Shown in pieces: positions 36,447 through 44,889 of a stretch of DNA of 64,000 nt; positions within the stretch are counted from its first letter, which is position 1; the number at the start of each line of letters is the position of its first letter. Source of the stretch: Pseudoalteromonas shioyasakiensis (GTDB lineage Bacteria; Pseudomonadota; Gammaproteobacteria; Enterobacterales; Alteromonadaceae). The notes under the pieces were generated by a model that saw nothing but the letters and a program-made list of their open reading frames with translations, was not told where the DNA came from and ran no database searches. The stretch spans positions 2,900,501-2,964,500 of the forward strand of contig CP058414.1 of NCBI GenBank assembly GCA_013391845.1, written 5' to 3'. The position numbers were made by a program, and so were the translations under genes.

Positions 36447-37292
36447 TTAGCTCGCCATCGCATTGTCGACGTAATCTTCGACCATATCTGCAAAATCTTG
36501 GTCAACAATGCCAAGTTCAGATAAGCATTGCTCTTTAATTTTAAACCACTCGCTTGAATACTGTTGGTGGCGCGCATAGTCCACAGCACTCTCTGCGCAC
36601 TTTAAAATGGCATACGCCATACGCTGCTGCTCATCATTGCTTTGCTCTAAAAAGTGCGTGTTGTGATGATTTAAAATAACGTGACATAGTGGCTTAGGTA
36701 GGTGCCATGATACAGAAATAAAGTAGCCAATCACCGCATGGTCACACTGATAACGTGCTTGTTCAAGGTCTGTAATTGCGAGCTCTTTGGCTAGGTTTGC
36801 TTGCTTGAGTACCTCAACATAATCTCTAAATTTTAATGCCATGGCAGCAATACCTACATTATGAAAAAGCCCTAATGAATAAAGCTCATCCACTGGCATT
36901 AAAGACTTATAACGATTACCCAGCAACACACAGGCATTTGCAACTTCAACCGATTCATCCCAAAAGCGCTCTAAGCTAATACAAGCATTGCCTTTAAAGT
37001 TTTGCTTTAGGAGAGCCAAAGTTACCAGCCGATTAAGCTGATCTAACCCTAAAAACATCGCCGCTTGGCGTATATCACTTATGGTGCGTTGTAAGCCAAA
37101 CACGGGGCTGTTGATTGTTTTTAATAATAAGGCCGAAAGGCTAATGTCACGTGATATTAAATTGGCTACTTTATCTAAGCTTGAATCAGATTTTTGCATT
37201 TCTTCGGCAATTTGGCTCAATAGCTCAGGTTTAGGTGGAATATGAAAACCGCGTTCGAGTGAAACTAGGTGTTGTTCATCTAAGTTGATCAT
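36447..37292 (-). CDS. HDOD domain protein
   Basis: A 281-residue protein made almost entirely of an HDOD domain: FHIPPKPELLSQIAEEMQKS, LISRDISLSALLLKTINSP, TISDIRQAAMFLGLDQLNRL, LYSLGLFHNVGIAAMA and YQCDHAVIGYFISVSWHLP. The HD motif residues needed for phosphohydrolase activity are not all present, as is usual for HDOD, which acts as a signalling or scaffold domain. No extra effector domain (GGDEF, EAL, receiver) is attached. Function unknown; such proteins often relate to motility or c-di-GMP signalling. Confidence 0.88.
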   Translation of the reverse strand: MINLDEQHLVSLERGFHIPPKPELLSQIAEEMQKSDSSLDKVANLISRDISLSALLLKTINSPVFGLQRTISDIRQAAMFLGLDQLNRLVTLALLKQNFKGNACISLERFWDESVEVANACVLLGNRYKSLMPVDELYSLGLFHNVGIAAMALKFRDYVEVLKQANLAKELAITDLEQARYQCDHAVIGYFISVSWHLPKPLCHVILNHHNTHFLEQSNDEQQRMAYAILKCAESAVDYARHQQYSSEWFKIKEQCLSELGIVDQDFADMVEDYVDNAMAS

Positions 37293-37428
37293 TTGCCCAA
37301 GAGCCTCCGTTAATAAGCAACGAGCAATTTAATAGTTTAGATGTGTAAAATAACCTAAGAAGTTTGCCTTAGTATTGTTTGAGATCAATGTGTTGCGAAG
37401 AAAGGGAATTAATTCATAAAAAGCTAAC

Positions 37429-37468
37429 ACGGCATATTATGACACGTTGCTATAATATGCCGTCTTTT
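37429..37468 (-). terminator. Candidate terminator after the GRAM-like gene
   Basis: An 11-bp inverted repeat ACGGCATATTA / TAATATGCCGT with a 13-base loop lies 24 bases beyond the stop of the minus-strand gene. It is followed on both strands by short T-rich stretches. Confidence 0.55.
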
Positions 37469-37486
37469 TGAAGGTTTGTGGTTTGC

Positions 37487-37786
37487 TTAGTGAGCAAGTA
37501 CGCTTAGCCACTCATCAGGGTTTGCTAAAATGAACTCAAATACATCCTTGTTATTTAGAGTAATGCGAATTCCATCTGCTGTGATTGGCAAAATACCCGC
37601 ACCTTTACCTGAACACTTATCAACGTTATTGATTTGCGCTCGTGAAAATCTGTATGGGCCTAAGCCTAACTCTTTATTAAACGGTTCAAAAACAATGTCT
37701 TGCTCAGTAACTAAAAGCTTACCATCCGCTTTTGCGACACCCGATTGAATAGTTGCTGCTGATTCTTTGACTGTGTGTGCGTGCAT
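37487..37786 (-). CDS. Small GRAM/PH-like domain protein
   Basis: A 99-residue cytoplasmic protein. Its body reads as a GRAM/PH-like beta barrel with C-terminal helix: ADGKLLVTEQDIVFEPFN, YRFSRAQINNVDKCSGKG, GIRITLNNKDVFEFILANPD, EWLSVL. The ATG at 37786 has GGAG eight bases upstream; a TTG at 37807 is rejected. Such proteins may bind lipids or peptides, but no role is assigned. Monogenic, with a hairpin terminator after it. Confidence 0.7.
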   Translation of the reverse strand: MHAHTVKESAATIQSGVAKADGKLLVTEQDIVFEPFNKELGLGPYRFSRAQINNVDKCSGKGAGILPITADGIRITLNNKDVFEFILANPDEWLSVLAH

Positions 37787-38068
37787 ATCCTTTACTCCAC
37801 TTAACAAATGAGTGTTAGCCTACACTCAATTAAACCTTAAAATAGCGTACCAACTTAAGATACAACAAGTACGAAAAAAGTACAGTTAAATCAATTAATT
37901 TCAAATCATTATTTTACAAAGGGCTTTTGAACACGTTAGGTTACTTTTCCTTTGTATAGGACTTTTAATATTTTCATAAAAAAGCCGTCACAGCTTTTAC
38001 CCTTTCTTATGTGAACAAATAAAAATGCGCTATGCTTAGAATAACAACAGGATAGGTGCCGTAAACTG

Positions 38069-39859
38069 ATGATAAAAGCGTTGCAGCAAACTAAAAACAA
38101 GTTAAAAGTAAATGCCATTATCATGATTGCATTAGTAGCTTCGCTTACTGTTACCTCTTTATTCTTTTACAGAAATGTTGACTCACAATGGCATGACTAT
38201 TCAAAAACCGCCGCTAACATTTATGTACTTCACGACAAGCTAATTCAAAAACTCGGTTATGGTGGCTTTATTCACCATTTTAAAAACCTAGTACTAAGAA
38301 AAAATACAGATCTATACCTACCGCCCATTGAAAATGAACTCCGCGAAATAAAAGAGATCTTTGCCAAACTTGGCGCAATAAAAGAATACGATCAAACAGC
38401 ACTTATTGACGTTAAAAAAACGGTTAATGAGTATAAAAATAATCTCGACATTGTTTTAAAAATGATTGCTGATGGCGCAACTAGCGAGCAAATAGATTCC
38501 AAAGTTAAAGTAGATGATACAGAGGCATTGAAGGCACTTGCCGCGTTCGAGCAACATATAAACTTAACACTTAAAGAAAAAAGTATCGCAATTGATGAAA
38601 ACTTCCAAATTGCTTATACCGTTCATGTTTTAACAATTATATTGCTCACCAGCATATTGCTTATTTACTTTAGAAAGCTTTCAAACTCTTATAAACAACA
38701 GATTGAGCTTACTGAACGTGCCTTAGAAGGCACAAGAATAAAATCAGAATTTTTAGCTAATATGAGTCATGAAATACGCACTCCACTTAATGGCATAATG
38801 GGGCTATTACAAATTTTGCAGCCGAACATTCAAAAACCGAAAAATATTGAAGTTGTTGCTAAGGCGCTGTTTTCTTGTCGGTCACTCCTTACCATTATCA
38901 ACGATATTTTAGACTTTTCGAAAATGGAGGCGAACGAGCTTTCGATTGAGCAGGTGGATTTTTCGATGTCGAAGGTCGTTGAGTCGATCAATTCTGATTT
39001 TCTGCCGCTTTGTAACGAAAAAGCAATTGAATTAAACATAGATATAGACGATGACGTTGAAGATTTATGGATAGGAGACCCAGTTCGGGTTCGACAAATT
39101 ATTTTAAACCTGGTTTCTAACGCCGTTAAATTTACCGAGCAAGGTGGCGTGCAAATAAAGGTTAATAAATCTTCGCAAATCCAAAAGCAAGGTGTTGAGA
39201 TAGAAGTGATTGATACCGGCATTGGTATGAATAAAGAGGGGTTAATGCATCTATTTAACCGTTTTCAGCAAGCCGATAACAGCATAACGCGGCGTTTTGG
39301 CGGGACAGGATTAGGAATGTCGATCACCGCGAATCTCGTTAAACGGATGCATGGCCGTATTGATGTAGACAGCGCACTCGGTAAAGGCACCCATTTCACG
39401 GTTTATTTACCGCTCAAAGTATCTGAAAAGCAACACTTAAATGATAGCTTTACTGATGTAACCGCACCTGATTTATCGGCTAAAACCTTATTAATTGCTG
39501 AAGATAACCCACTCAATACTATGATCATCAAATCGATGCTTGCAGAAACCAACGCAGAACTTCACTTTGCAAAAGATGGTGCTGAAGCTGTCGAGCTATT
39601 TAAACAACTCAACCCCATTTTAGTTTTGATGGATATACAAATGCCAAATATGGGAGGGATCGAAGCTTGCTCCCATATTCGTAGTATTGATAAAGAGATT
39701 CCCGTTGTTGCCTTGACTGCCAACGTGATGAAAGAAAATATAATCGAATACATGAACTGTGGTTTTAATAGCCACGTAGGCAAACCCATTGAAAAGCATT
39801 TACTATTTAAAGCGCTGCATGATGCAATTGCAGTTAGCCGCGATGAGCTCATTGACTAA
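38069..39859 (+). CDS. Hybrid sensor histidine kinase with receiver domain
   Basis: A 596-residue membrane hybrid kinase. Two membrane segments (about 14-35 and 183-202) enclose a helical extracytoplasmic sensor. A HisKA box FLANMSHEIRTPLNG with phosphoacceptor His234 follows, then a HATPase (VSNAVKFT, DTGIGM, FGGTGLGMSI) and a receiver domain whose acceptor is Asp522 in LVLMDIQMPNMGG. There is no Hpt domain, so output needs a separate phosphotransfer protein or acts by dephosphorylation. No cognate regulator gene is adjacent. The signal is unknown. Confidence 0.93.
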   Translation: MIKALQQTKNKLKVNAIIMIALVASLTVTSLFFYRNVDSQWHDYSKTAANIYVLHDKLIQKLGYGGFIHHFKNLVLRKNTDLYLPPIENELREIKEIFAKLGAIKEYDQTALIDVKKTVNEYKNNLDIVLKMIADGATSEQIDSKVKVDDTEALKALAAFEQHINLTLKEKSIAIDENFQIAYTVHVLTIILLTSILLIYFRKLSNSYKQQIELTERALEGTRIKSEFLANMSHEIRTPLNGIMGLLQILQPNIQKPKNIEVVAKALFSCRSLLTIINDILDFSKMEANELSIEQVDFSMSKVVESINSDFLPLCNEKAIELNIDIDDDVEDLWIGDPVRVRQIILNLVSNAVKFTEQGGVQIKVNKSSQIQKQGVEIEVIDTGIGMNKEGLMHLFNRFQQADNSITRRFGGTGLGMSITANLVKRMHGRIDVDSALGKGTHFTVYLPLKVSEKQHLNDSFTDVTAPDLSAKTLLIAEDNPLNTMIIKSMLAETNAELHFAKDGAEAVELFKQLNPILVLMDIQMPNMGGIEACSHIRSIDKEIPVVALTANVMKENIIEYMNCGFNSHVGKPIEKHLLFKALHDAIAVSRDELID

Positions 39860-40133
39860 GCTTTTATAGTACAGCGATAACCCTCTGATTTTTAATTTCT
39901 TATAAATATACCAATTTTTTAAAGCGTAACTTATTACATATTTTCAATGAGTTATATTTGTAGATTACTACTAACTCCCTCTCTTATAGCGCTGTACAAA
40001 TATCATTCGATATTAATTGACTTAGCTAAAAAGATCCCCCATAGTCGAAAAAACCATCAGTACACATTAGACCAAATTATAAAACCAAGTAGCAAACTAA
40101 TTGCTATAAACAAAAATGTGGAGGAGATGCGTT

Positions 40134-40334
40134 ATGAACCGTAAGTCAAAATTAATCTACCGTATTATGTTGGCCTCTAAGCTTCATAGCCGTAATAAAG
40201 AGATATCACTCGATACATTAAAACAAGGCTGTTGTCTAAGTGACTCTGAATTACTAACCATTTTAAAAGAGCTAGAAATTAAAAAACTGATCAGCTGGGA
40301 TGCCAGTAAATCTGCTTTTATGATTTCAGCCTAG
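40134..40334 (+). CDS. Small putative winged-helix protein
   Basis: A 66-residue basic protein. A GAGGAG ribosome-binding site lies seven bases before the ATG, and a hairpin terminator follows the stop, which together support a real gene. The sequence (SLDTLKQGCCLSDSELLTILKELEIKKLISWDASKSAFMI) has the helix-turn-helix plus wing spacing of small DNA-binding domains. I do not recognise a family. It lies between the hybrid kinase and the GH13 gene and could be a transcription regulator or a domain remnant. Confidence 0.5.
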   Translation: MNRKSKLIYRIMLASKLHSRNKEISLDTLKQGCCLSDSELLTILKELEIKKLISWDASKSAFMISA

Positions 40335-40346
40335 CTCAGCATATTT

Positions 40347-40381
40347 AAACGACAGCTTGGCTATGCATTGCTGTCGTTTTA
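40347..40381 (+). terminator. Hairpin terminator after the small winged-helix gene
   Basis: A 10-bp stem AAACGACAGC / GCTGTCGTTT with a 13-base loop ends in TTTT, directly after the stop at 40334. Confidence 0.7.
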
Positions 40382-40579
40382 ACATATACCCGACCCTGTT
40401 TAATCATTTAAGTTTTTACCTTCCTAGCCCTTTAAATACACCTTTGAAAGATGAACTTAATCGATTACGTAAATATACTGTGAATACGTATGTACAAATT
40501 TGTTACAAACAAACCTTGGGTATATATTTATCAGACTGTTTGTTAGTACACACAATTTAAATTGACAACAAGGTCTGAC

Positions 40580-41959
40580 ATGAATTCACTTCTTACCAAA
40601 AGCTTGCTTATATTTACACTGAGCTTACTCGCTGCATGTTCACAAACCACAAGTACAAAAAGTGCCTATGAACCAGAAGCCTATGTAAAAATAACTCATC
40701 CTGAATGGTCAAAAAATGCGGTACTTTATCAATTAAATACTCGCCAATTTACTCCAGAAGGAACCTTTATTGCAGCACAGCAACAGCTGCCTCGCTTAAA
40801 AGCATTAGGTGTAGACATTATTTGGCTCATGCCCATTAACCCTATTGGCGAAGAAAATCGCAAGGGCAGTTTAGGTAGCCCTTATTCTGTAAAAGATTAC
40901 CGTAAAGTAAACCCTGAATTTGGCACATTGAATGATCTAAAAGCCTTTGTTGATAAAGCTCATGAAATGGGTATGTATGTTATTTTAGATTGGGTAGCGA
41001 ATCACAGTGCCTGGGATAATTGGCTTCGCTATGAGCACCCTGATTGGTACGAGCGTGATTATCAAGGAAACTTTAGGCCAACGCCTTGGTGGGATTGGTC
41101 TGACATTATCGATTTTGATTATTCAAAGCCAGCGCTGCGTAAGTATATGACTGAATCAATGAAATACTGGGTAAAAGAAGTAGGTATTGATGGCTATCGC
41201 TGTGATGTGGCAGGCTTTGTACCCGTCGACTTTTGGAATAACGTTCGCCGTGAGCTTGATGAAATAAAGCCTGTTTTAATGCTGGCTGAGTGGGAATCTC
41301 GTGATTTACATGCTAAAGCATTCGATATGACTTACGCTTGGTCATGGTCTAAGCATATGCATAATATCGTAAATGCTCATGCCGATGTCAGCGCTCTCTT
41401 CCTTTATTATTCATGGAATGAAAGTGCATTCCCGGCCGAGGCGTACCGCCTTGTAGGTGTTGCAAATCACGACACCAATGCATGGGAAGGCACCATGTTC
41501 GAAAACTACGGCGATGCACTTGAAGCTGTAATTACACTTTCTGTGATTGGCGAAGGTTTCCCGATGATTTATAACGGTCAAGAAGCTGGCAACGATAAAC
41601 GACTCGCCTTTTTCGAACGCGACCCAATAAAGTGGCAAAAGCACCCTATCGGTGATTTATACCAATCGCTATTTGCACTCAAACATAACAATGAAGCCCT
41701 GTGGAATGGTCAATTTGGCGGCCGCATGGTACATGTACCAAACACCGCACCTAAGCAGGTGCTTAGCTTTGTTCGTGCAAAAGGAAACGATAAAGTATTT
41801 GCCGTATTCAATCTTTCAAAAGAGCCTAAAACTGTCAGCTTTAAAGAGCCGTTGTTTACAGGAAAATATAAAGAAGTACTTTCTAAAGAAATAGTTGAGT
41901 TTACTGAAAGCTCAACACTAACCCTGCCTGCTTGGGGGTTTAAAGTATTCGCGAAATAA
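40580..41959 (+). CDS. GH13 alpha-amylase-family lipoprotein
   Basis: A 459-residue lipoprotein (lipobox LAAC, Cys20) with a GH13 barrel. Conserved regions are complete: ILDWVANHS (region I), DGYRCDVAG with nucleophile Asp209 (II), LMLAEWES with acid/base Glu237 (III) and VANHDTN with Asp298 (IV). A C-terminal beta domain ends the protein. It acts on alpha-glucans such as maltodextrins or glycogen, at the cell surface or periplasm. The ATG at 40580 follows AAGG by six bases; a TTG at 40562 is rejected. No transporter or other amylase gene is adjacent. Confidence 0.92.
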   Translation: MNSLLTKSLLIFTLSLLAACSQTTSTKSAYEPEAYVKITHPEWSKNAVLYQLNTRQFTPEGTFIAAQQQLPRLKALGVDIIWLMPINPIGEENRKGSLGSPYSVKDYRKVNPEFGTLNDLKAFVDKAHEMGMYVILDWVANHSAWDNWLRYEHPDWYERDYQGNFRPTPWWDWSDIIDFDYSKPALRKYMTESMKYWVKEVGIDGYRCDVAGFVPVDFWNNVRRELDEIKPVLMLAEWESRDLHAKAFDMTYAWSWSKHMHNIVNAHADVSALFLYYSWNESAFPAEAYRLVGVANHDTNAWEGTMFENYGDALEAVITLSVIGEGFPMIYNGQEAGNDKRLAFFERDPIKWQKHPIGDLYQSLFALKHNNEALWNGQFGGRMVHVPNTAPKQVLSFVRAKGNDKVFAVFNLSKEPKTVSFKEPLFTGKYKEVLSKEIVEFTESSTLTLPAWGFKVFAK

Positions 41960-42378
41960 CAATTTTGAGTGCACTTAAGAGAGCATGAATTCCTTTATCA
42001 ATTCTTATAAAAAAAGGTGCTACTGCACCTTTTTTTATTATTAAGTATAGAAATAGTTTAGTAAAAGCAATGGCGCTAATACGACTGTCTAACGCTAGAT
42101 TAGGCCAGTTATCTACTATTTTTTTCATTTCTAGATCGAGTAACCACCGCGCCAAAATTGATACTTTTTTATTAATAAATTTTCATTTCATACTACTCAT
42201 CTTTAAAGTTTGAAAATTTCAATATTTTAAATAAACATAGTAATTTCATAACCTTAAGAATTTAGCGGTTTAGTAATTTAATCGTTTAGTAATTTAATAT
42301 TTTTAATGGTTTTAATACTTTTAATAATTATTGATATGACAATTAAACCAAGTACCATATTTGGATACGGAGGATAAG
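41960..42378. other. 419-bp AT-rich intergenic region
   Basis: It contains the terminator at 42009-42036 and then very AT-rich DNA. A 16-bp tandem duplication (GTTTAGTAATTTAAT at 42268-42282 and 42284-42298) precedes several TTTTAAT repeats. No gene is supported. It probably carries the promoter of the stand-alone regulator that follows. Confidence 0.5.
42009..42036. terminator. Intrinsic terminator after the GH13 gene
   Basis: The stem GGTGC / GCACC with loop TACT is flanked by seven A and seven T. Confidence 0.85.
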
Positions 42379-42702
42379 ATGAAATCAGAACACTCAGGAA
42401 CCAGCCAAGCTCCAATCAAAAACAAACCTCTTATTTTTGATTACGGAAGCCTGACTATTTATGGAAAAAAATACAGAGTCAGCCCTGCCACATTTAGGGT
42501 TTTTGAGGTTCTTTATCGGAATATTGGAAAAACAGTTAATAGGTACGAATTACTAAGGATTGGTTGGCCAGAACAGAAAGCTGTTATTGGCAATGTAAAT
42601 GTTTCAATTTATCAGTTAAGAATTATCTTGAATGACACCAGCTACATTATTGAAAGTGTGAGAGGAGTCGGTTTCAAGTTAATAAATATAAGGAGAGAAT
42701 AA
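42379..42702 (+). CDS. Stand-alone OmpR/ToxR-type winged-helix regulator
   Basis: A 107-residue protein that is little more than an OmpR/PhoB (Trans_reg_C) DNA-binding domain: LIFDYGSLTIYGKKYRVSP, FRVFEVLYRNIGKTVNRYEL, NVNVSIYQLRIILND, ending ESVRGVGFKLINI. It lacks both the receiver of response regulators and the membrane segment of ToxR/CadC. GGAGG lies six bases before the ATG at 42379. It is followed by two small genes with gaps of one base each, so the three form one operon. Base composition is more AT-rich than the neighbours. The targets are unknown. Confidence 0.8.
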   Translation: MKSEHSGTSQAPIKNKPLIFDYGSLTIYGKKYRVSPATFRVFEVLYRNIGKTVNRYELLRIGWPEQKAVIGNVNVSIYQLRIILNDTSYIIESVRGVGFKLINIRRE

Positions 42703-42703
42703 A

Positions 42704-42988
42704 ATGAACGTATTGGACAAGAATATAGATGAGTCTATTGTTAACTTAATACTTGTTATTGACTCTTTACCACGTCTCAACTTCGCGAGAAATAACCGAG
42801 CATCTATTTCAGAGCTCTCCAGCAAACTACTTCTCGCAGGCCTAGATAACACATCACTTGAAGACAAAATAAACTTTATTAAGCTCAGCTCTACTTTTCT
42901 TAATGATGCAATGCATCATAACGACACTGAAGAAAAAGCATTAAATAGAGAAGAAATTGATTACATAAACTATGTAACAAGTAACTAA
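42704..42988 (+). CDS. Unknown small helical protein (operon with regulator)
   Basis: A 94-residue acidic, apparently all-helical soluble protein (DESIVNLILVIDSLPRLNFA, SELSSKLLLAGLDNTSLEDK, NREEIDYINYV). Its ribosome-binding site AGGAGA lies inside the end of the regulator gene and its ATG is one base after that gene's stop, so translation is coupled. I recognise no family. The fixed spacing suggests it works with the regulator, perhaps as a partner or modulator; this is inference. Confidence 0.6.
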   Translation: MNVLDKNIDESIVNLILVIDSLPRLNFARNNRASISELSSKLLLAGLDNTSLEDKINFIKLSSTFLNDAMHHNDTEEKALNREEIDYINYVTSN

Positions 42989-42989
42989 A

Positions 42990-43295
42990 ATGATAATACT
43001 CAAAAAAAACAAATTAAGAATTATCAATCATTCTTTAGCACTTTCGTTGTTAACATTGGTGCTGTTTTACGTCGACTTTAAGCTCTTCATTTTGAGCCTA
43101 ACATTCTTAATTTTATTCATCGTTTTCTGTTTCATTTCAAGATTAGAAAAGTATAGACAAGGGCTATACTTTTCATTCTTATCATTTGAATCTTACATTA
43201 ATTCTGAAAGAGTTCTTGAAAGAAGGTTACCTTTCTATACTTACTATTGGGACAATAAAGCATTCCCAATTCACTTAAGTTTTAGGGAGCATTAA
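42990..43295 (+). CDS. Unknown two-helix membrane protein (operon with regulator)
   Basis: A 101-residue protein with a basic N-terminus (LKKNKLRIINHS), two closely spaced hydrophobic helices (SLALSLLTLVLFYVDF and LFILSLTFLILFIVFCFI) and a cytoplasmic tail rich in aromatic residues. It begins one base after the preceding stop. No family is recognised. In this three-gene operon it could be the membrane component that the regulator lacks, but no sequence evidence ties them beyond gene order. Confidence 0.55.
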   Translation: MIILKKNKLRIINHSLALSLLTLVLFYVDFKLFILSLTFLILFIVFCFISRLEKYRQGLYFSFLSFESYINSERVLERRLPFYTYYWDNKAFPIHLSFREH

Positions 43296-43626
43296 GGCGC
43301 TCACTATACACCTGCCTAACACCCACTGTGCCACCACCATTGAACATGCATAAATACAAGCAGCAGTTTGACCTATTTTAAGAACTCTAGACTCCTCACT
43401 TATCAAAAACCATACAAAAATTAAGTCTGTCAAATTGCACTGCAAGCCTAACGAACCGCATTAAGGCATAAGCAACAATACCATCCAAATACTATTGCAC
43501 ATAAACACGGCACCGCGTCTTGGACTGAAAAAGCCAAGCATCTAGAGCAATTAAAATAAAATCAGATAAATATTGGATTACAACAGAGTATTAAAACTTG
43601 AAAAAGATAATGAAAATAAAGAAAGT
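43296..43626. other. 331-bp region between the small operon and ffs
   Basis: No intact gene. An open stretch without a start codon at 43452-43559 could encode 35 residues (ending SWTEKAKHLEQLK) and may be a remnant of a lost gene. The end nearest ffs holds the ffs terminator. Confidence 0.45.
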
Positions 43627-43648
43627 CACCCAAGTAGGATTTTGGGTG
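43627..43648 (-). terminator. Intrinsic terminator of ffs
   Basis: On the minus strand the stem CACCCAA / TTGGGTG is followed by ACTTTCTTTATTTT. It overlaps the 3' end of the SRP RNA. Confidence 0.8.
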
Positions 43649-43758
43649 GCAGTCTTACCAGCCGCATCTCGGCACACACGTCACACGCTGTGGCTGCTCC
43701 CTTCCGGGCCTGACCAGGTTCACCTGCTAGTGTTGCGAGAGGACCAATAAGACTACCA
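43647..43758 (-). ncRNA. ffs: Signal recognition particle RNA (4.5S, small bacterial type)
   Basis: 4.5S RNA of about 112 bases. The Ffh-binding core is unmistakable: AGGCCCGGAAGGGAGCAGCC, with the GGAA tetraloop and the asymmetric internal loop. The ends pair (TGGTAGTCTTA with TAAGACTGCCA), giving the long single hairpin of the small bacterial SRP RNA. A good promoter lies upstream and an intrinsic terminator downstream. It works with Ffh, encoded at 16.4-17.8 kb. End positions are estimated from pairing to within a few bases. Confidence 0.95.
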
Positions 43759-43785
43759 TTGAGGGCCTTGTTTGGCGCGGGAGGG

Positions 43786-43814
43786 ATTATCTCTACTTTT
43801 AGCCTGTTATTCAA
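43786..43814 (-). promoter_or_regulatory. Promoter of ffs
   Basis: On the minus strand TTGAAT and GATAAT are exactly 17 bp apart. The discriminator after the -10 is GC-rich (CCCTCCCGCG), as in growth-rate-controlled stable RNA promoters. Confidence 0.7.
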
Positions 43815-43885
43815 GGGGTATTCGAAAAAGAAAGTGCGATTGCATACTTGGTATACAATCACACTGTATTTAGAGGGGTAATTAC

Positions 43886-44755
43886 TTACTTTTCAAGTTC
43901 AGCTTTTATGTTGCGTAAAGCTGCTTTCACTTTTTTCATATTTTCTGGCCCCATGCGCAGCAATTGTTTTTGCGCATCAGGAAGATTTTCCCATTCAGAG
44001 TATGCGTATTGATAAGTGACTGAGTTACGAACTAGTGGCATATCACCTTTTGGTTCTGGCGTATCTAGAAGCACATCAATAGCTTCTTCTAAAGTCCCAG
44101 TAAATGCATCACCTTCGTAGCCAATTTCTGCATAAGCTTCGTTGATAAGAGGTTTATATTCATCATACATACGAATCACTTGCGCAGCACTTAAGCTTGT
44201 AAAGAGTTTCACATAAGGCGTATAGCGCTCATAGCTGTTTGGATCAATTGTTAAAATATCACCTTCTATGACTTTGAACGACTCCTTAGGGCGCTCAACA
44301 GGAGCATGACTTAATGCTACTTTACCTTTTGCAATGTTATCAACATACACAACACCACGACGAATAAGATCATCAGTCACCATTAAACTCATCACTTGGT
44401 CACTTAGTAATTCATCCATGCGAGCAACAACAACTTCATCACTTTCATTTAAGGTTGGTAATGGCTTAACTTCAGGAACTGGCTCAGGAGTGCGCTCTGG
44501 AGCTGTATCTACTACAACAGGCTCTGGTTCAGGGTTTGTAACTTCTGGTTCTGACTCTGCTTCTGGTTCTTGATATTCCACAACAGGTACTTCTTCAGTA
44601 ACAATGTCTTCAACAACTTGAACTGGTTTATCTTCAGGCTTTAATAAAATAAACGCTGCTACACCAGCGATAAGGATAAGAATAACAACCGCAAAAATGA
44701 GGTTATTATTTGATGAACCTTTTTGTACTTCAGGTTCTGACGAATGCTCCGACAT
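43886..44755 (-). CDS. DUF3014 membrane-anchored protein
   Basis: A 289-residue protein with one N-terminal membrane helix (about residues 20-38), then a Pro/Glu/Val-rich periplasmic linker (about 45-105) and a C-terminal DUF3014 domain (VARMDELLSDQVMSLMVTDD, ALSHAPVERPKESF, LFTSLSAAQVIRMYDEYKPL). The ATG at 44755 has GGAG five bases upstream; a GTG two codons earlier is too close to it. The linker probably spans the periplasm. Function of the domain is unknown. Monogenic. Confidence 0.88.
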   Translation of the reverse strand: MSEHSSEPEVQKGSSNNNLIFAVVILILIAGVAAFILLKPEDKPVQVVEDIVTEEVPVVEYQEPEAESEPEVTNPEPEPVVVDTAPERTPEPVPEVKPLPTLNESDEVVVARMDELLSDQVMSLMVTDDLIRRGVVYVDNIAKGKVALSHAPVERPKESFKVIEGDILTIDPNSYERYTPYVKLFTSLSAAQVIRMYDEYKPLINEAYAEIGYEGDAFTGTLEEAIDVLLDTPEPKGDMPLVRNSVTYQYAYSEWENLPDAQKQLLRMGPENMKKVKAALRNIKAELEK

Positions 44756-44889
44756 AGACACTCCCTTAAAAATAAAACAGATAAAAATACGAAAAAACCA
44801 TTTAGCCTTGAGCTAATCTTTGCTTCTTCTAGCTTAAAGACTTACAGTTGATAAATAAAGTAAAGACGCACAACTATTTAAATGCAACC

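Noticed and set aside
39947..40144. A 65-residue frame after the hybrid kinase
   Set aside because: No ribosome-binding site, no recognisable features, and it runs into the better supported gene at 40134, which has its own GAGGAG site.
40357..40560. A 67-residue frame before the GH13 gene
   Set aside because: It starts within the terminator hairpin, has no ribosome-binding site and no sensible composition; the stretch is more likely the GH13 promoter region.
42268..42299. A CRISPR-like repeat
   Set aside because: Only two copies of a 15-base AT-rich unit with a one-base gap; no spacers and no cas genes in the window.
43296..43760. ffs as an attachment site for an integrated element
   Set aside because: No integrase and no duplicated ffs end was found on the far side of the AT-rich cluster.
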